Assembly: GCF_014633365.1 (NCBI RefSeq)
Contig: NC_068347.1
Location: 29,244,116 to 29,308,115, forward strand
DNA from: Diospyros lotus
Taxonomy: Eukaryota > Streptophyta > Magnoliopsida > Ericales > Ebenaceae
Reading direction: 5' to 3'
DNA: 64,000 bases
Position numbers and translations under genes: made by a program. Under the pieces are notes generated by a model that searched no databases, had not been told where the DNA came from, and worked only from the letters and a program-made list of their open reading frames with translations. Position 1 is the stretch's first letter, and each line of letters opens with the position of its first letter. This document shows, piece after piece, positions 47,848-60,097 of the stretch.

Positions 47848-48508
47848 TCTTTATATATATAAAAGTAGAATAGTCTGAAAAAAAAAAAAAAATCCCCCAA
47901 AACTTGCATTAATAATTTCAAATTTTTAATTGTTTTGAAATAATAAGTACTAATTATTATAAAATTAATAATGAATTTTAAATACATGAGTTTTTCAATA
48001 CTAATCATATGTTTTCTAATACATTATTACATGAATATTAAACATTTAATTAATCCATCAATCAATCAAAAATAAATACTATTTATAAGAAATATGAATA
48101 GACACTTAAAATATTAATTAAGTCATAGAAAATTATCTTATTTTTATATAATATAACAATATATAATATCTTTATATATATAAAAATAGGATAGTCTGAA
48201 AAAAAAAATTCCCCCAAAAACTTGCATTAATAATTTGCATTTAGTACTTATTGCATTTAGTAATTTGCATTAATAATTTAAAATTTTCAATTGTTTTAAA
48301 ATAATAAGTACTAATTACTGTAAAATTAATAATAGATTTTAAATACATGAGTTTTTTAATACATTATTACGTGAATATTAAATATTTAATTAATCCGTCA
48401 ATCAATCAAAAATAAATACTATTTACGAGAAATATGAATAGACATTTAAATTATTAATTAAGTCACAAAAAATTATCTTATCATTATATAATATAATAAT
48501 ATATAATA
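47848..48508 (+). repeat. Two direct ~330-bp Helitron-5'-like units
   Basis: Each unit starts tctttatatatataaaa-rta-ratagtctg, continues with an A-run and ccccc-aaaacttgcattaataat, and ends aatatataata. Units begin at 47,849 and about 48,170, and a third start at 48,509 leads into different sequence. The same unit appears in inverted orientation on the far side (57,682-57,889 with 60,098-60,800). The A|TC junction at each start resembles a Helitron 5' end. Confidence 0.6.
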
Positions 48509-49801
48509 TCTTTATATATATAAAGTAAGATAGTCATTGTTAATACAGCTTCCCGCTTAAATTGTGTTAATTTTTTTTTCCCAAGCTATTACTTTGCTTA
48601 CATTCAATTTATTGAATACAGCAAGTTCCAATGCACCAAAAATTGAATTATTTAATTTAGTGAATACAACAACTTTAATGCATAAGAAAAAAATTATTCA
48701 ATTTATTGAATATAATAGATAAATATTTAGGAATTAACAAATAAAAAAATATATCTTAGACATATTAAACAGTAATGAAAATATTTTGAAATTTATTCAG
48801 TTTGGTAAATATGGTTAATGATGGTTTCAACGTTAATTCTTCAAGTAGATAAATATTATCGAATGTATAACTATCAATTAAAACTAAGAAGGCAGAGACA
48901 TAATAAGTTGACTGTATTAATTTTTTTTTTCCAAAGCTCAACGTTCAATTTATTGAATATAACAGGTTCCAATGCATCAAAAAATGAATTATTCAATAAT
49001 GATTTATTCAATTTATTGAATACACCAGATTTCAATGCTCCAAAAAATTAATTATTCAATTTATTGAATACAACAATTCCAGTGCATCAAAAAATAAATT
49101 ATTCAATTTATTGAATACAATAGATAAATATTTAGAAATAAAAAAATATATCTTAAACACATTAAACAACAAATAAATATGATTAATTATGGTTTTAACG
49201 TTAATTTTTTAACCAGATAAATATTATCGAATGTACAACTATATATTAAAACTAGGAAGGGAGAGACTTAATAAGTTGACTATGCTAATTTAGTTTTTTT
49301 TCCCAAACTATTACTCTGCCTACATTCAATTTATTGAATACAATAGGTTCCAATATACCAAAAATGAATTATTCAATTTATTGAATACAACAGACAAATA
49401 TTTAGGAATTAAAAAATAAAAACATATATCTTAAACACATTACACAGCAGATAAATATGGTTTAAATGTTAATTCTTCAAGCAGATAAATATTAGAGATG
49501 GCAAACGGGCCGGGCCGGGCCAGGCTGGCCCACCACCAAGTGTCCCGCGGGCCGGGCCAAATCGGCCCTATCTTAAAAACGGGCCAGCATTGTTGGCCCT
49601 AGCCTGCCCCTACACGGGCCTGCGGGCCAAACGGGCCAGCCCAGCCCGCCCAATTTTTTTTTTTTTTTTTTTCTGTTTGATACCATTTTTGGCCATTTAG
49701 CCCACTTTGACTACGTGGCATACTTCCGTTTATCTACTTCCTTCTTTAGTTGCAGGCCAATTCCCTTACACCCGCCATTCTTAAAGTTGTAATGAATTAT
49801 A

Positions 49802-51267
49802 TCAGAAGTTACAAAATAGACAAATAATTTTACAGATATTTAAAATAATTAAAATTAAATTAAATAAGAAAATGGCAGCCACCGCAACTAAAATGCTGCC
49901 ACTCCAATACTTATCAAATTTTTCTTTCATCCTTGCACTCATACTTGCAATCAACTCATCATCATTTTCCAAGTTGGAAGTCAAGAGACACTCTATCCTC
50001 CAAATTTCCCCAAAATACAAATTAGATGTAGGGTAAGAGGATCCAGAAATCAAATTAGTGATAGTATAAAATGGCTTCAAGAATTCACAAATTATCTCCC
50101 CTTTTGTCCACTCATCACTTGATAGGCACCACCTATAATTTTTATCACATAAGCTTAAACTATGAAATGCACGACGATACTTGAGTGCACTCTCAAGCAT
50201 TATGTAGGTGGAGTTCCATCTAGTGACAACATTCGGTCTCAACCCAATTCCTGTATCAATTCCACCAACTTGCTCAATACATTGATAAAATTGTCTCATC
50301 CTAGCTTCTGAACCCCTCACATAATGAACACTTTGTCTTATTTTATGCAATGCCTCACTAGCTACCTTCAAACCATCTTGAACAATAAGGTTCAGTATAT
50401 GAGCACAACATCTAATGTGAAATAACTCTCCATTAAGCAACAAAGTATTCGACAAATTTAAATGTTCTTTCAATATATTTTGCATGTTGTCATTTGAAGT
50501 GGCATTGTCCAAAGTGAGGGAAATTTTTTTTTTCTCCAATCCCCAATCCTTTAAAAATTCCAACACCTTCAATGATAATCATGTCCACTATGTGATGGCT
50601 TCATATGAGCAAATGACAATATCTTACTATTCAACTTCCAACTGCCATCAACATAATGAACAGTAAGAGAAATAAATCCATGATTAGTGCATGCAGTCCA
50701 AACATCAGAAGTCAAACAAACTCTACCAGGAATTTGGGCCAATTGTTGTTTTAACTTCTCTTTCTCTATTTCATATGTTCTCAAGACATCCGCTTTAGCA
50801 GTATTTCTACAAATGAACTTACAATGTTCATTTAGAAAATTTTGGTAATTTCTAAACCCCTTCCACTCAACCATATTAAAAGGAGCACCATGTGAAATAA
50901 TCATCTGAGCAATAAGTTCACGATTTACTTTAGGGTCAAATTTTTTTCTCTTCAACTTCTCTTCATAATCAATAAGCATATCTCCCGCATTATTATACTT
51001 AGAAATCATCATATATTTAGGAATATGACGACTTAAATGAGAGGTTCTTGATTTAGATGGATATGAATATTCTTTACCACACCCCTTGCATTTACACCTT
51101 GGTTTGCCATCACTACCAACACCAATTTTCACAAAATGGTTCCACACATCAAAGGTTAAAGTCTTAGGCTTTTTTGATTGTGATTGTGATATGGATTCCT
51201 CATTAACATTACTAAGGATTCCTCTTGAAATTTGATCATCACCATCCATTCTAACAAAAGAATCCAC
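49802..51267 (-). pseudogene. hAT transposase pseudogene (BED finger and RNase-H-like part)
   Basis: First frame 51,267-50,569 (232 codons): a BED-type zinc finger at residues about 40-80 with C-x2-C (CKGC) and H-x3-H (HLSRH), then the first acidic site in LTSDVWT. Second frame 50,572-49,802, overlapping by 4 bases in another frame: LTLDNATSND holds the second acidic site, then HIRCCAHILNL and RWNSTY, typical of the family. A one-base frameshift therefore sits near 50,570-50,590. Similarity stops at KFDKYW (about 49,905), so the C-terminal hAT dimerisation domain and the last catalytic Glu are missing. The product cannot work as a transposase. The shift may be recent, since both halves are otherwise open. 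Confidence 0.85.
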
Positions 51268-51414
51268 ACTGTAAACAATTAAAACAATTCATTTTAAATT
51301 ATGATCAAATTTAAAAGAATCCACACTGCAAATAATTAACACAAAATTAACACAATTTATTTAAAAGAATCACACTTGGCAGGGGAATAAAACTTGAACT
51401 TACCTTTAGCTAGG

Positions 51415-51700
51415 CAACAGCAGGCAAGCGGCGTGAGAGCAAGGGCGAGCAGCAGCAGGTAGTGAGCGAGAGAGGGCGAGGGGCGAGACTGAGAGTGAGG
51501 GGCGCAGGCGACAGAGGGCGAGCGAGGGCAACTGAGGGGCGAGGGCGATGGCGAGACAGAGGGCTAGACGAGGGTGAGGGCGAGGGCGAGCGAGGGCCAG
51601 AGCGAGGGGCGGGGGCGAGGGCAACAGAGGGTGAGGGCGAGGGCGAGACAGTGGGTGAGAGGCGAGGCTGAGAGTGAGGGGCGCGAGCTGTTTGGGGGGG
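51415..51700. repeat. GC-rich (GGGCGAG)n minisatellite in the hAT element
   Basis: Imperfect repeats of gggcgag, gagggcga and gcgaggg over about 280 bp, strongly purine-biased, lie just upstream of the transposase start. This gives long spurious open frames on both strands. Confidence 0.8.
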
Positions 51701-52938
51701 GTGTGGCCGATTAGCGGGCCAAGCGGGCCAGCCACCATTTGGCCTGCCAGGCTAAGCGGGCCGGGCTAAATTGGCCCGGCCTTAAATGGGCCAGCATTTA
51801 GCCCGGTGCCGGGCCGGGCCCCAACGGGCCAGCCCGTTGGGCCAAGCCCATTTTGCCATCTCTAATAAATATTACCGAATGTGTCTACATTCAATTTATT
51901 GAATATATCAAAGTTTCAATGCACTAAAAAATGAATTATTCAATAATGATTTGTTCAATTTATTGAATACAACAGGTTCTAATGCACAAAAAAATGAATT
52001 ATTCAATAATGATTTGTTCAATTTATTGAATATAACATGTTCTAATGCACCAAAAAATGAATTATTCAATTTATTGTATACAACAGTTTCAATATATCAA
52101 AAAATAAATTATTCAATTTATTGAATACAATAAATAAATATTTAAGAATTAAAAATATATATATATTTTAGACACATTATTCAAGAGATAAATATGGTTA
52201 ATGATGGTTTCAACGTTAATTTTTTAAGTAGATAAATATTACCGAATATGCCTACATTCAATTTATTGAATATAACAGGTTCCAATGCAACAAAAAATGA
52301 ATTATTCAATAATGATTTATTCAATTTATTGAATACAACAGGTTATAATATATCAAAAAATGAATTATTCAATTTATTGAATACAACAGTTCCAATGCAA
52401 TAAAAAATAAATTATTCAATTTATTGAATATAGCAGATAAATATTTAGGAATTAAAAATAAAAAAATATATCTTAGACACATTAAACAACAGATAAATAT
52501 GGTTAATTATGGTTTAAACGTTAATTATTCAAGCAGATAAATATTATCGAATGTGTCTACATTCAATTTATTGAATACAGCGGATTCCAACGCACCAAAA
52601 AATGAATTATTCAATAATGATTTATTCAATTTATTGAATACAGCAGATTCCAATGCATCAAAAAATGAATTATTCAATTTATGGAATATAACAGTTCCAA
52701 TACATCAAAAAATAAATTATTTAATTTATTGAATACAACAAATAAATATTTAAGAATTAAAAAATAAAAAAATATATCTTAGACACATTAAACAATAGAT
52801 AAATATGGTTAATGATGGTTTTAACATTAATTCTTCAAGCAGATAAATATTATTGAATGTATCTACATTCAATTTATTGAATACAACAAGTTTCAATGTA
52901 TCAAAAAATAAATTATTCAATAATAATTTATTCAATTT

Positions 52939-52985
52939 CAGGGGCGGATTTACACTTGATCTGCCCTGGCCAGCCCAAGGCAGCT
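52939..52985. mobile_element. 5' tip of a hAT-type element (CAGGGGCGGA end)
   Basis: The sequence caggggcggatttacact interrupts the tandem array at 52,939. It has the same type of end as the element at 14,196-16,260. Only 47 bp remain before the gypsy LTR starts, and the other end was lost. Confidence 0.45.
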
Positions 52986-55247
52986 TGTAACGCCCCGTAA
53001 ATGCCAATTTAATTTAATTTTGGGGTAATTTAAATTAAAAGAAATATTAAAATAATTTATTGTGATTTAATAAAATTTACTTATGTGATTTTAAGGAAAT
53101 AAGAAATTAAGATAAATTAATTTTGTTATTTAGGAATTTCTGGAAAAAGAAAAAAAAAATAAAATAAATTAATTTGTGTGATTTTTAGAAAGTTCTGGGC
53201 ATTTCTGTAATTATTATAGCGGATGTTTGTGTATATAATGAAAGTTTAGGGGTGCTGGCGTGAATCGCGGAAGAGGCCAAAAGTCACATTAAATATAACT
53301 TAAAACCTATATAGGTTAGATGCGAGCGTGGGCGCGGGCGGTTCGCGCGCGAGGCGGCGGATGAGGGATCGAATCGCGGGGGCTGCGCGCGAGGAGGGGA
53401 ATATTTTGGCTGATTTAATTCAGCCATAGGCGTCAAAACGGCGTCGTTTCGAAGGAGGCGGTGGCCTCCCCCAGCGGCCTGCCGCGTGCTGCCACGTGGC
53501 GCCTCCCTCCCCACTCATTTTTTGCCGTAATTTAGCCCGATTTCGGGCGTGAATTTGAACAGCAAGCAGTAAGGAAAATTGCAGAAAATGGCAGCGAGCT
53601 CGCGACGTAAATTTGAGATTTTGGGGCTTTAAAAATTGGATTAAACTCCGTTTAATCCCTGATTTAATTATCCAGGTATGTAGAGCAGCTAGTAATTAAT
53701 ATTCTGTACGGTCAGAATTTCGTTTTGCGTCCAATTTTATTAATTTTGGCAAATAATTGGGATATTGTAGTTTGTATAATTTTTACTGCTTTTGGACCCA
53801 ACAAGCCCAAGGATATCTCTGTTAAGGCAAGTTCTCCTTACTTATCTCGTCGTTTCTTTCGTTGGCAATTTATTGGACCTCCCTTCGTTTGTTTCGGCTA
53901 TTAATTAAATATGAAGTTTTAAACGGTTAGTTTAAGATTTAATTTATTAAATGGATCTCGTGGGTTTTATTCGTTGGTTGCCTACGGGGGTTTGTACCAC
54001 CCCCCTGCCTGTTGGGAATGATGCCATACACACCCGGGGCTAGGTTCTTAACGGTTCGGGTATTAATTGGATTTTTGGTTATTTTCTGGCTGGAGCGGTT
54101 GTGCAGTGGGGGCTAGGATCGACGGTTCGGTGACGGAGTGACTGTCGTACGGACTACCTTAGGCCGCCGGCGAGTCTCTCCTACCCACTGACCGTTGACC
54201 GGTGCCAGGCACTGCTAACTTGCTTAGCCGTTATGTGATTATAGCATGCCTGCTTATATTTTATTCTCGTTGCATGGCTTGATGTGCACATGGGTACGGG
54301 CTGCATGTTGGGATTAACATGATTTGGTTATGCTTGGTCACGGGCATTTTAGCTTGATTATGATGCATCCAGCACGGGCATATGCATCGTGTGTGGCTTA
54401 CTATATGGGCGGAGCATAGCCTGATGCTTGGATGTATGGGCGCCTGGTATCACGTTGATGCTCACTACGCCATTGCATTTTATGTGCATTGCATGGCTAC
54501 TGATAGTATTTAGTTCTCGGACGGGAGTACCGTTCCGAGGGAGCCTATGGCTCGGTTGTCGAGAGTACCGACGTGGATACGGGTGACGGGAGTACCGCCC
54601 CGGGACAGTGCGCACAGGTTTGTTGAGGATATTGTTGCCTTTCAGGGCAGCGGCAGGTTGGTATGGGACTTGGGTGCCAGGTGTCTTGTGTGGGCCCCAA
54701 GGACCGGTATGTGCTCTTACTATACTGCACTATTGTGTTGTAGCGTCTCATGACTTGTGTGTACTTGTGGGGCTATGTTTGGGATGGTTTCTTCTTTTAT
54801 TTATAGCCTTTCATTTCTTATAAACTTGCTGAGTCTTGCGACTCACCTTGCTTTCCATCATTCCAGGTAAGGGTAAAGCAAAGGCCGAGGGCGAGGATCG
54901 TTCCACTTAGCAGCCGGCCGCGTTGGTAAGGTGTACAGTTAGCTGCCCCCGTCATCTCTGATGTTTTGCTAGAGTCGTCGTCTTTTATTTTTGACTGTGC
55001 CAGGTTGTCATTTGTACCTCCTATTGTTGGCACAGGGTCTGTATGTATTTTTTTTTTATATACTCCATGACCGCTGTATCAGCGGGGTGCTTGTGGGCAT
55101 GCATGTTTACCGTTTTGCTTCCGCTGTTAAATTTCTTATTTATGCATGCCAGGGTATTTTTGTCTTTTATCTATTCCTCTTCCCTTCTGTGAGCGCACTC
55201 GTTCGGATAGACCGGGTGATTGGGATATCCGGGCGGGGGTGCTTACA
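52986..55247 (+). mobile_element. 5' LTR of the Ty3/gypsy element, 2,262 bp
   Basis: The LTR runs from TGTAACGCCCCG to GGTGCTTACA, a TGTAA...TTACA inverted repeat. It is directly followed by a primer-binding site. It contains the chromovirus-style cttgctgagtcttgcgactcac stretch and attccaggtaaggg (54,827-54,875). It is noticeably GC-richer than its surroundings. Confidence 0.85.
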
Positions 55248-55251
55248 ATGT

Positions 55252-55263
55252 TGGTATCAGAGC
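55252..55263 (+). promoter_or_regulatory. Primer-binding site, initiator tRNA-Met
   Basis: TGGTATCAGAGC lies four bases after the LTR end and is complementary to the 3' end of plant initiator tRNA-Met, the usual minus-strand primer of Ty3/gypsy elements. Confidence 0.9.
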
Positions 55264-55384
55264 GTCATTAAGTCAATTTGGGGGACAAGTAACTGTACAC
55301 CAAGGCTGTTAGGTAGAGTTAGAGTGTTAGGACGTGTCTGTTATTTCGAAATGCGTTCTAATTAATTCTGGTTGTATAGGTATC

Positions 55385-57320
55385 ATGGACGCACGACGTG
55401 GGCGAGGTCGTGGTAGACCGCCGTCACGAGGTAGAGGGCACCTTGTTCCTACTCCGGAGGTCCAGGCTACAGGTGCGGGAGAGTAGAGACAGCCAGGGCC
55501 ACCAGATATGCAGGAGACATTAGCGGGTATTTTACGAGCTGTAGATGTACTGGCAGCATCTCAGTTGCGACAGGAGGGCAGACATGATGATAGGACCGCT
55601 ACGGCCCAGGCGTCGCATTCAGGTACGTCGGGAGCAAGGGACGGTTCAGGTGCTACAGTGCTAAGAGATTTTATGGCCCTGCGACCACCAGAGTTTAGTG
55701 GAGGCTCTGATGCGACGGTGGCTGAGGATTGGCTAGGCTGTAGAGAAGCATCTACGATCTATAGGCTGTGCAGAGGCCCATAGAGTTCGATTGGGAACCT
55801 TCCTGTTGCCAGGAGACGCCGAGCGATGGTGGGAGACCACCAGACAACGATATGGTGATGGGGGCCCGACATGGGCACAGTTTGTCGCGGCGTTCAATGA
55901 GACTTATATACCGGCTTGGGTCAGAGAGCAGAAGGTGTTCGAGTTTGTTGACTTACAGTAGGGAAGGCGTTTGCAGTGTCAACCGCCGAGGCAGCTGAGG
56001 GCAGTGATATGGTACAATGTATACTTTCTTTTCATGGCCACGATGTACGTGCTTTATTTGATACAGGTTCTACCCACTCTTTCATAGCACTTCATTTGTT
56101 GCATAAGATCCCAATCCCGTGTAACCCCTTATCATATGATTTATCTATTTCGACACCGGGAGGGACGGTGTTGTTGGGGAGTGAGATGGTCAGGGATTGC
56201 GAGATAGGGATTTACGACCAGGTATTTGTGGGGGATCTTGTTGTTTTGGCGATCCAGGATTTTGACTTACTGTTGGGTATGGATTGGCTCTCTCGACACT
56301 ATGCTCGGGTTGATTGTCGTCGGAAGGTAATTTCATTTGAGCATCCGGGGAGACCAGTTGTTACATACCGGGGTGTGAAGCCAGTGGTGACTACACCGAT
56401 GATATCGGTTATGCACGCCGAGAGACTTATACGATGTGGGTGTGAAGCCTATTTTGCATTTGTGACTGTGATAGCTGGGGAGAAGAAGGAGTTGGCTGCC
56501 TATCCTGTGGTGCGAGGCTTTCTAGATGTGTTCCCAGATGAGTTGTCGGGACTACCACCGCACCGGGAGATTGATTTTGCAGTCGATCTGATACCAGGTA
56601 CGCAGTCTATTTCCAAGACTCCTTACCGTATGGCTGCCATTGAATTAAAAGAACTCAATGTGCAGTTACAAGATCTTTTAGAGATGGGGTTTATTCGACC
56701 GAGCACATCGCCATGGGGGGCTCCAGTATTATTTGTGCGTAAGAAAGATGGGTTTATGCGACTGTGTATAGACTACCGGTAGCTTAATCAGGTAACAATC
56801 AAGAATAAGTACCCCCTACCCCGTGTGGATGATTTACTGAATCAGTTGCGTGGTGCATCGATGTTTTCCAAGATAGATTTGCGGTCAGGTTATCATCAGG
56901 TGCGAGTCAGAGATGAGGATATTGCAAAGACCGCATTTCGTACACGTTACGGCCATTATGAGTTTGTGGTCATGCCATTTGGGCTGACCAATGCACCTGC
57001 AGTGTTCATGGATCTGATGAATAGGGTATTCAAGGAATATTTGGATTCTTTTGTCATAGTTTTCATTGACGACATCCTAATTTACTCACCGAACCCTGAG
57101 ACACACGAGGTGCATCTGAGCGTGGTTCTGCAGAAGCTCAGAGAAGAGCAGTTATATGCCAAGTTTTCGAAATGTGAGTTTTGGTAGACCCGAGTTGTTT
57201 TCTTGGGACATGTGGTCTCAGGAGAGGGTATCTCAGTAGACCCGAAAAAGACTAGAGCCGTAATGGATTGGCCGAGATCGATGACAGTGACGGAGATTTG
57301 GAGTTTTCTTGGCCTTGCCG
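55385..57320 (+). pseudogene. Truncated Ty3/gypsy gag-pol (gag, protease, reverse transcriptase start)
   Basis: The ATG at 55,385 opens a basic Arg/Gly-rich gag start. A TAG ends it at codon 34 (55,484-55,486), and further frame changes follow near 55,735 and 55,959. The gag text stops at a point typical of the capsid middle and jumps to the start of protease, so the rest of capsid and the zinc knuckle are deleted. Protease has DTGSTHSF and GMDWL. Reverse transcriptase runs through [27 protein letters not shown] and VFIDDIL. In-frame TAGs at 56,780-56,782 and 57,185-57,187 break it. The element is cut off after the RT at FLGLAGY (about 57,320), so RNase H, integrase and the 3' LTR are gone. 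The lineage is probably chromovirus (Tekay/Del-like), judged from the LTR style. Confidence 0.9.
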
Positions 57321-57681
57321 GATATATATCTTAGACACATTAAACAACAGTCTAATATAGTTAATGATGGTTTAAATGTTAATTCTTCGAGTAGATAAAT
57401 GGGCAACTGTACGTTGCAATATCAAGAGTTACAAGATGCAGTGGGTTGAAAATGCTAATATGTGATAAAGAGGGTGAACAAACAATTTCGACCACAAATA
57501 TTGTATAGAAAGAAATCTTCCAAAATTTACTTTAATTATAATGAAATAAAATTATTGTTTCTTCACTAATTCATATAGTATATTAAATTTGTTGTAACGT
57601 ACATTTTATATTTTGAACTATTATTTTATATATATTTTTGTTGGATATTGTATCCCGTGTATCGCACGGATTAAGAACTAG

Positions 57682-57889
57682 TTGAGTTTAAAATTAAGTT
57701 ATAAATAAATATTATAAATAATATTCGAAACCATGCTTGATTTTTTAATTTAATTACATTATTTAATTTATTAGAAAACATAAGCATTTAGTTACTGCTA
57801 TTTTTAGTAATTAATGCAAGTTTTGGATAAAAAAAATTATTTTGCAAACTATCATACTTTTATATATATAAAGATATTATATATTATTA
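57682..57889 (-). repeat. Inverted Helitron-5'-like unit, first part
   Basis: This is the reverse complement of the units at 47,848-48,508 (rc gives ccaaaacttgcattaat and tctttatatatataaaagta). It is interrupted by a Helitron at 57,890 and continues at 60,098. Confidence 0.6.
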
Positions 57890-60097
57890 TCTATATATAT
57901 ATATTATAACAAAACAACCGTCAAATTTTTCCCGCCCATTTCTAATTACTATTTTGATATTTTATTATATTTTTTAAATTTTTTTTGTTTACCCGAAATG
58001 GAATTTTTATAAGTCATTAATTAATTCTAGATTTGTGAAAAACATATAGTTCTTGGAACATGTAAATGATTTTTTTCATAGCTGAATAGTATTTAGAGAA
58101 TGTGTAAGCATGCTAGTATATGAAGAGGTAAGATAAATATTATTAATTTATACATATTATTAATTTTTAAATATTAGCATAAAATTTTAATTGAAATAAA
58201 TTACAGAAAAATGAGACTTTTTTAAATTGGGAGAAATCTTGAAATATTAGGTAACATTGTCGAATACTAACTGTCAAGTAAATTTTTTATTTTATTTTTA
58301 TTTATATATAGTTTAATTAATTTAAATTTATTTTTTTATAATTTTAAATGTTATAATTTTATATATAACTTAAATGTTATAATTTTATTTTTTAATTTTA
58401 TTTTTGTTTGTTGATTTCTTAAAAATGTGATATATATCTTAAATGTGGTAATTGATTGTTAGGAAAAATATGTAAAGTCATGTATGTATAATTAATTTTG
58501 AAAATTTAATTATTATCATTTATATAATTAATTAATTATTTAAATTATCTTTATTTTATATAGTTTAACTAATTTAAATTTATTTTTTTATAATTTTATA
58601 TATAACTTAAATGTTATAATTTTATTTTTTAACTTTATTTTATTTTTTGTTACTTTCTTAAAAATTTGATTTGTCTTAAATATAGTAATTAATTATCAAA
58701 AGAAATATGTAAAGTCATGTATGGATAATCAATTTTGAATATTTGATTATTATCATTTGACCTGTTTTAATTGTGGTAATTGATTGTCAGGAGAAATATA
58801 TAAAGTCGTGGATAATCAATTTTGAAAATTTGATTATTATCATTTATATAATTAATTGATTGTTTAAATTATCTTTATTTTATATATAGTTTAATTATTT
58901 TAAATTAATTTTCTTATAATTTTAAATATTATAATTTTATATATAACTTAAATGTTATAATTTTATTTTTTAACTTTTTTTTTTTCACTTCCTTAAAAAT
59001 TTGACCTGTTTTAAATGTGGTAATTATTGTTAGGAGAAATATGTAAAGTCATATATGGATAATTAATTTTGAAATTTTGATTATTATTATTTATATAATT
59101 AATTGATTATTTAAATTATCTTTATTTTACAAACAATTTAATTAATTTAAATTTATTTTTTATAATTTTAAATGTCATAATTTTAGTGTTTAATTTAATT
59201 TATTATTGTCATTTATTTAATTCTCTTTTTTCCCATTAGTCTACTCTGAATATGTGCTATATGTTGAACTTGGAGAAATTAAATACAAATTAAATTTGTG
59301 TTTTGAAAATTATATTAAGTGAGGAAGATTCAAATTGTGTGACAAAGCGTGGGAAAAAAGAGAAACTTAATGGTGGCATGTGATTTGATAAATTGAGAGA
59401 AATAGGAGAATTTGAAGGAAGAGAAATTAATAAAAGAAAGTAAATATCTCTCTCTTTTCTTCCTCTCCATTTCCGTTCAACCTTTCCATTTCCTCTTATC
59501 TCCTTTCTCGATTATTCTTTTCAAATTTTATCTTCTTCTTTACTTTTATTTAGTAAATTTTAACTACATTGTTTTTACCTAATTTGGTATTTTGGTGTAA
59601 CATAGCACAACTATTCTGTCAAATGAGTGATGTGAATGCAACTAAGAAAAATTAGGTCTTGAGGGTTCGTGTGATATGCACATACGAGACAAATACACGT
59701 GAAAATCTAAAAAAAAAAGTCTACCCTTGAATGCATGTTTTAGAATAAAGAAATAGATTATCATTTATTTTTTTTTCATGTTATTGTATAATTTTTATAT
59801 TTTTTACGCATTGCTTATTGTATTACATGTTAATTTAGGTTTATTGTTTACATGGTTTCAGGATAGAGTTACATGCTTTTAATTGTTCACCTACCCTTGA
59901 ATGTATATAAGGAAATATTTCAAAATCTGTAATTTTTTTTGTTGTATTTTCATGATTATAATAAGATTATTTTATTTATTCTTTACTTCTTTATTGTGAT
60001 TTTTATTTATTATAATTACTAAATTATATAACTTTCACTTTGACAATTTTTTTTTTTTTTTTTACGATATCCATGCATCGCATGGGTGATCCACTAG
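57890..60097 (+). mobile_element. Non-autonomous Helitron, 2,208 bp, with empty site
   Basis: Starts TC (57,890) after an A and ends CTAG (60,094-60,097) before a T. A hairpin CCATG...CATGG (60,071-60,085) lies 8 bases before the CTAG. Joining the flanks recreates tattatattatta|tattatataaa-ata, which is the uninterrupted sequence of the paralogous unit at about 60,405-60,470. Helitrons insert between A and T without target duplication, as seen here. No coding frame is present. The interior is AT-rich and contains about four diverged ~280-bp tandem copies (58,300; 58,550; 58,870; 59,130) with tttataattttaaatgttataa and gtaaagtcatgtatg. Confidence 0.8.

Larger units (their letters stand above)
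49493..51864 (-). mobile_element. Ac-like hAT transposon, 2,372 bp, defective
   Basis: Terminal inverted repeats TAGAGATGGCAAA (left; the right end is its exact complement) are flanked by the perfect 8-bp duplication ataaatat (49,485-49,492 and 51,865-51,872). The same repeat unit without insertion (about 52,535-52,550: gcagataaatattatcg) is the empty site. Subterminal regions are dense in gggcc and ggccc motifs. The transposase lies on the minus strand (51,267-49,802), frameshifted and missing its C-terminus. Confidence 0.9.
48590..52938 (+). repeat. AT-rich tandem array of ~300-360-bp units
   Basis: About seven units begin with tacattcaatttattgaat (48,599; 48,943; 49,321; 51,889; 52,253; 52,559; 52,864; one partial next to the hAT insertion). 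Each contains three to five shorter copies of the near-palindrome attcaatttattgaat with ccaatgca-caaaaaatga between them. Each closes with atatatcttagacacatta, agataaatatggttaatgatgg and cttcaagcagataaatatta. A last piece reappears at 57,325-57,405 after the gypsy insertion. Confidence 0.8.
48509..57681 (+). mobile_element. Probable non-autonomous Helitron with nested insertions
   Basis: The 3' end is diagnostic: a short hairpin (CCGTG, loop TATCG, CACGG at 57,655-57,669), 8 bases, then CTAG at 57,678-57,681 followed by T. The proposed 5' end is TC at 48,509, preceded by A, giving the A|TC...CTAG|T arrangement. No Rep/helicase frame exists. The body is an AT-rich tandem repeat array (units of about 300-360 bp) into which a hAT element and a gypsy element inserted. 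Without those it would be about 2.4 kb. The 3' end is well supported. The 5' end is one of several similar starts and is less certain. Confidence 0.5.

Noticed and set aside
51406..51738. 110-codon Pro/Leu/Ala-rich frame and a reverse Arg/Gly-rich frame
   Set aside because: Both are translations of the (GGGCGAG)n minisatellite in the hAT element.
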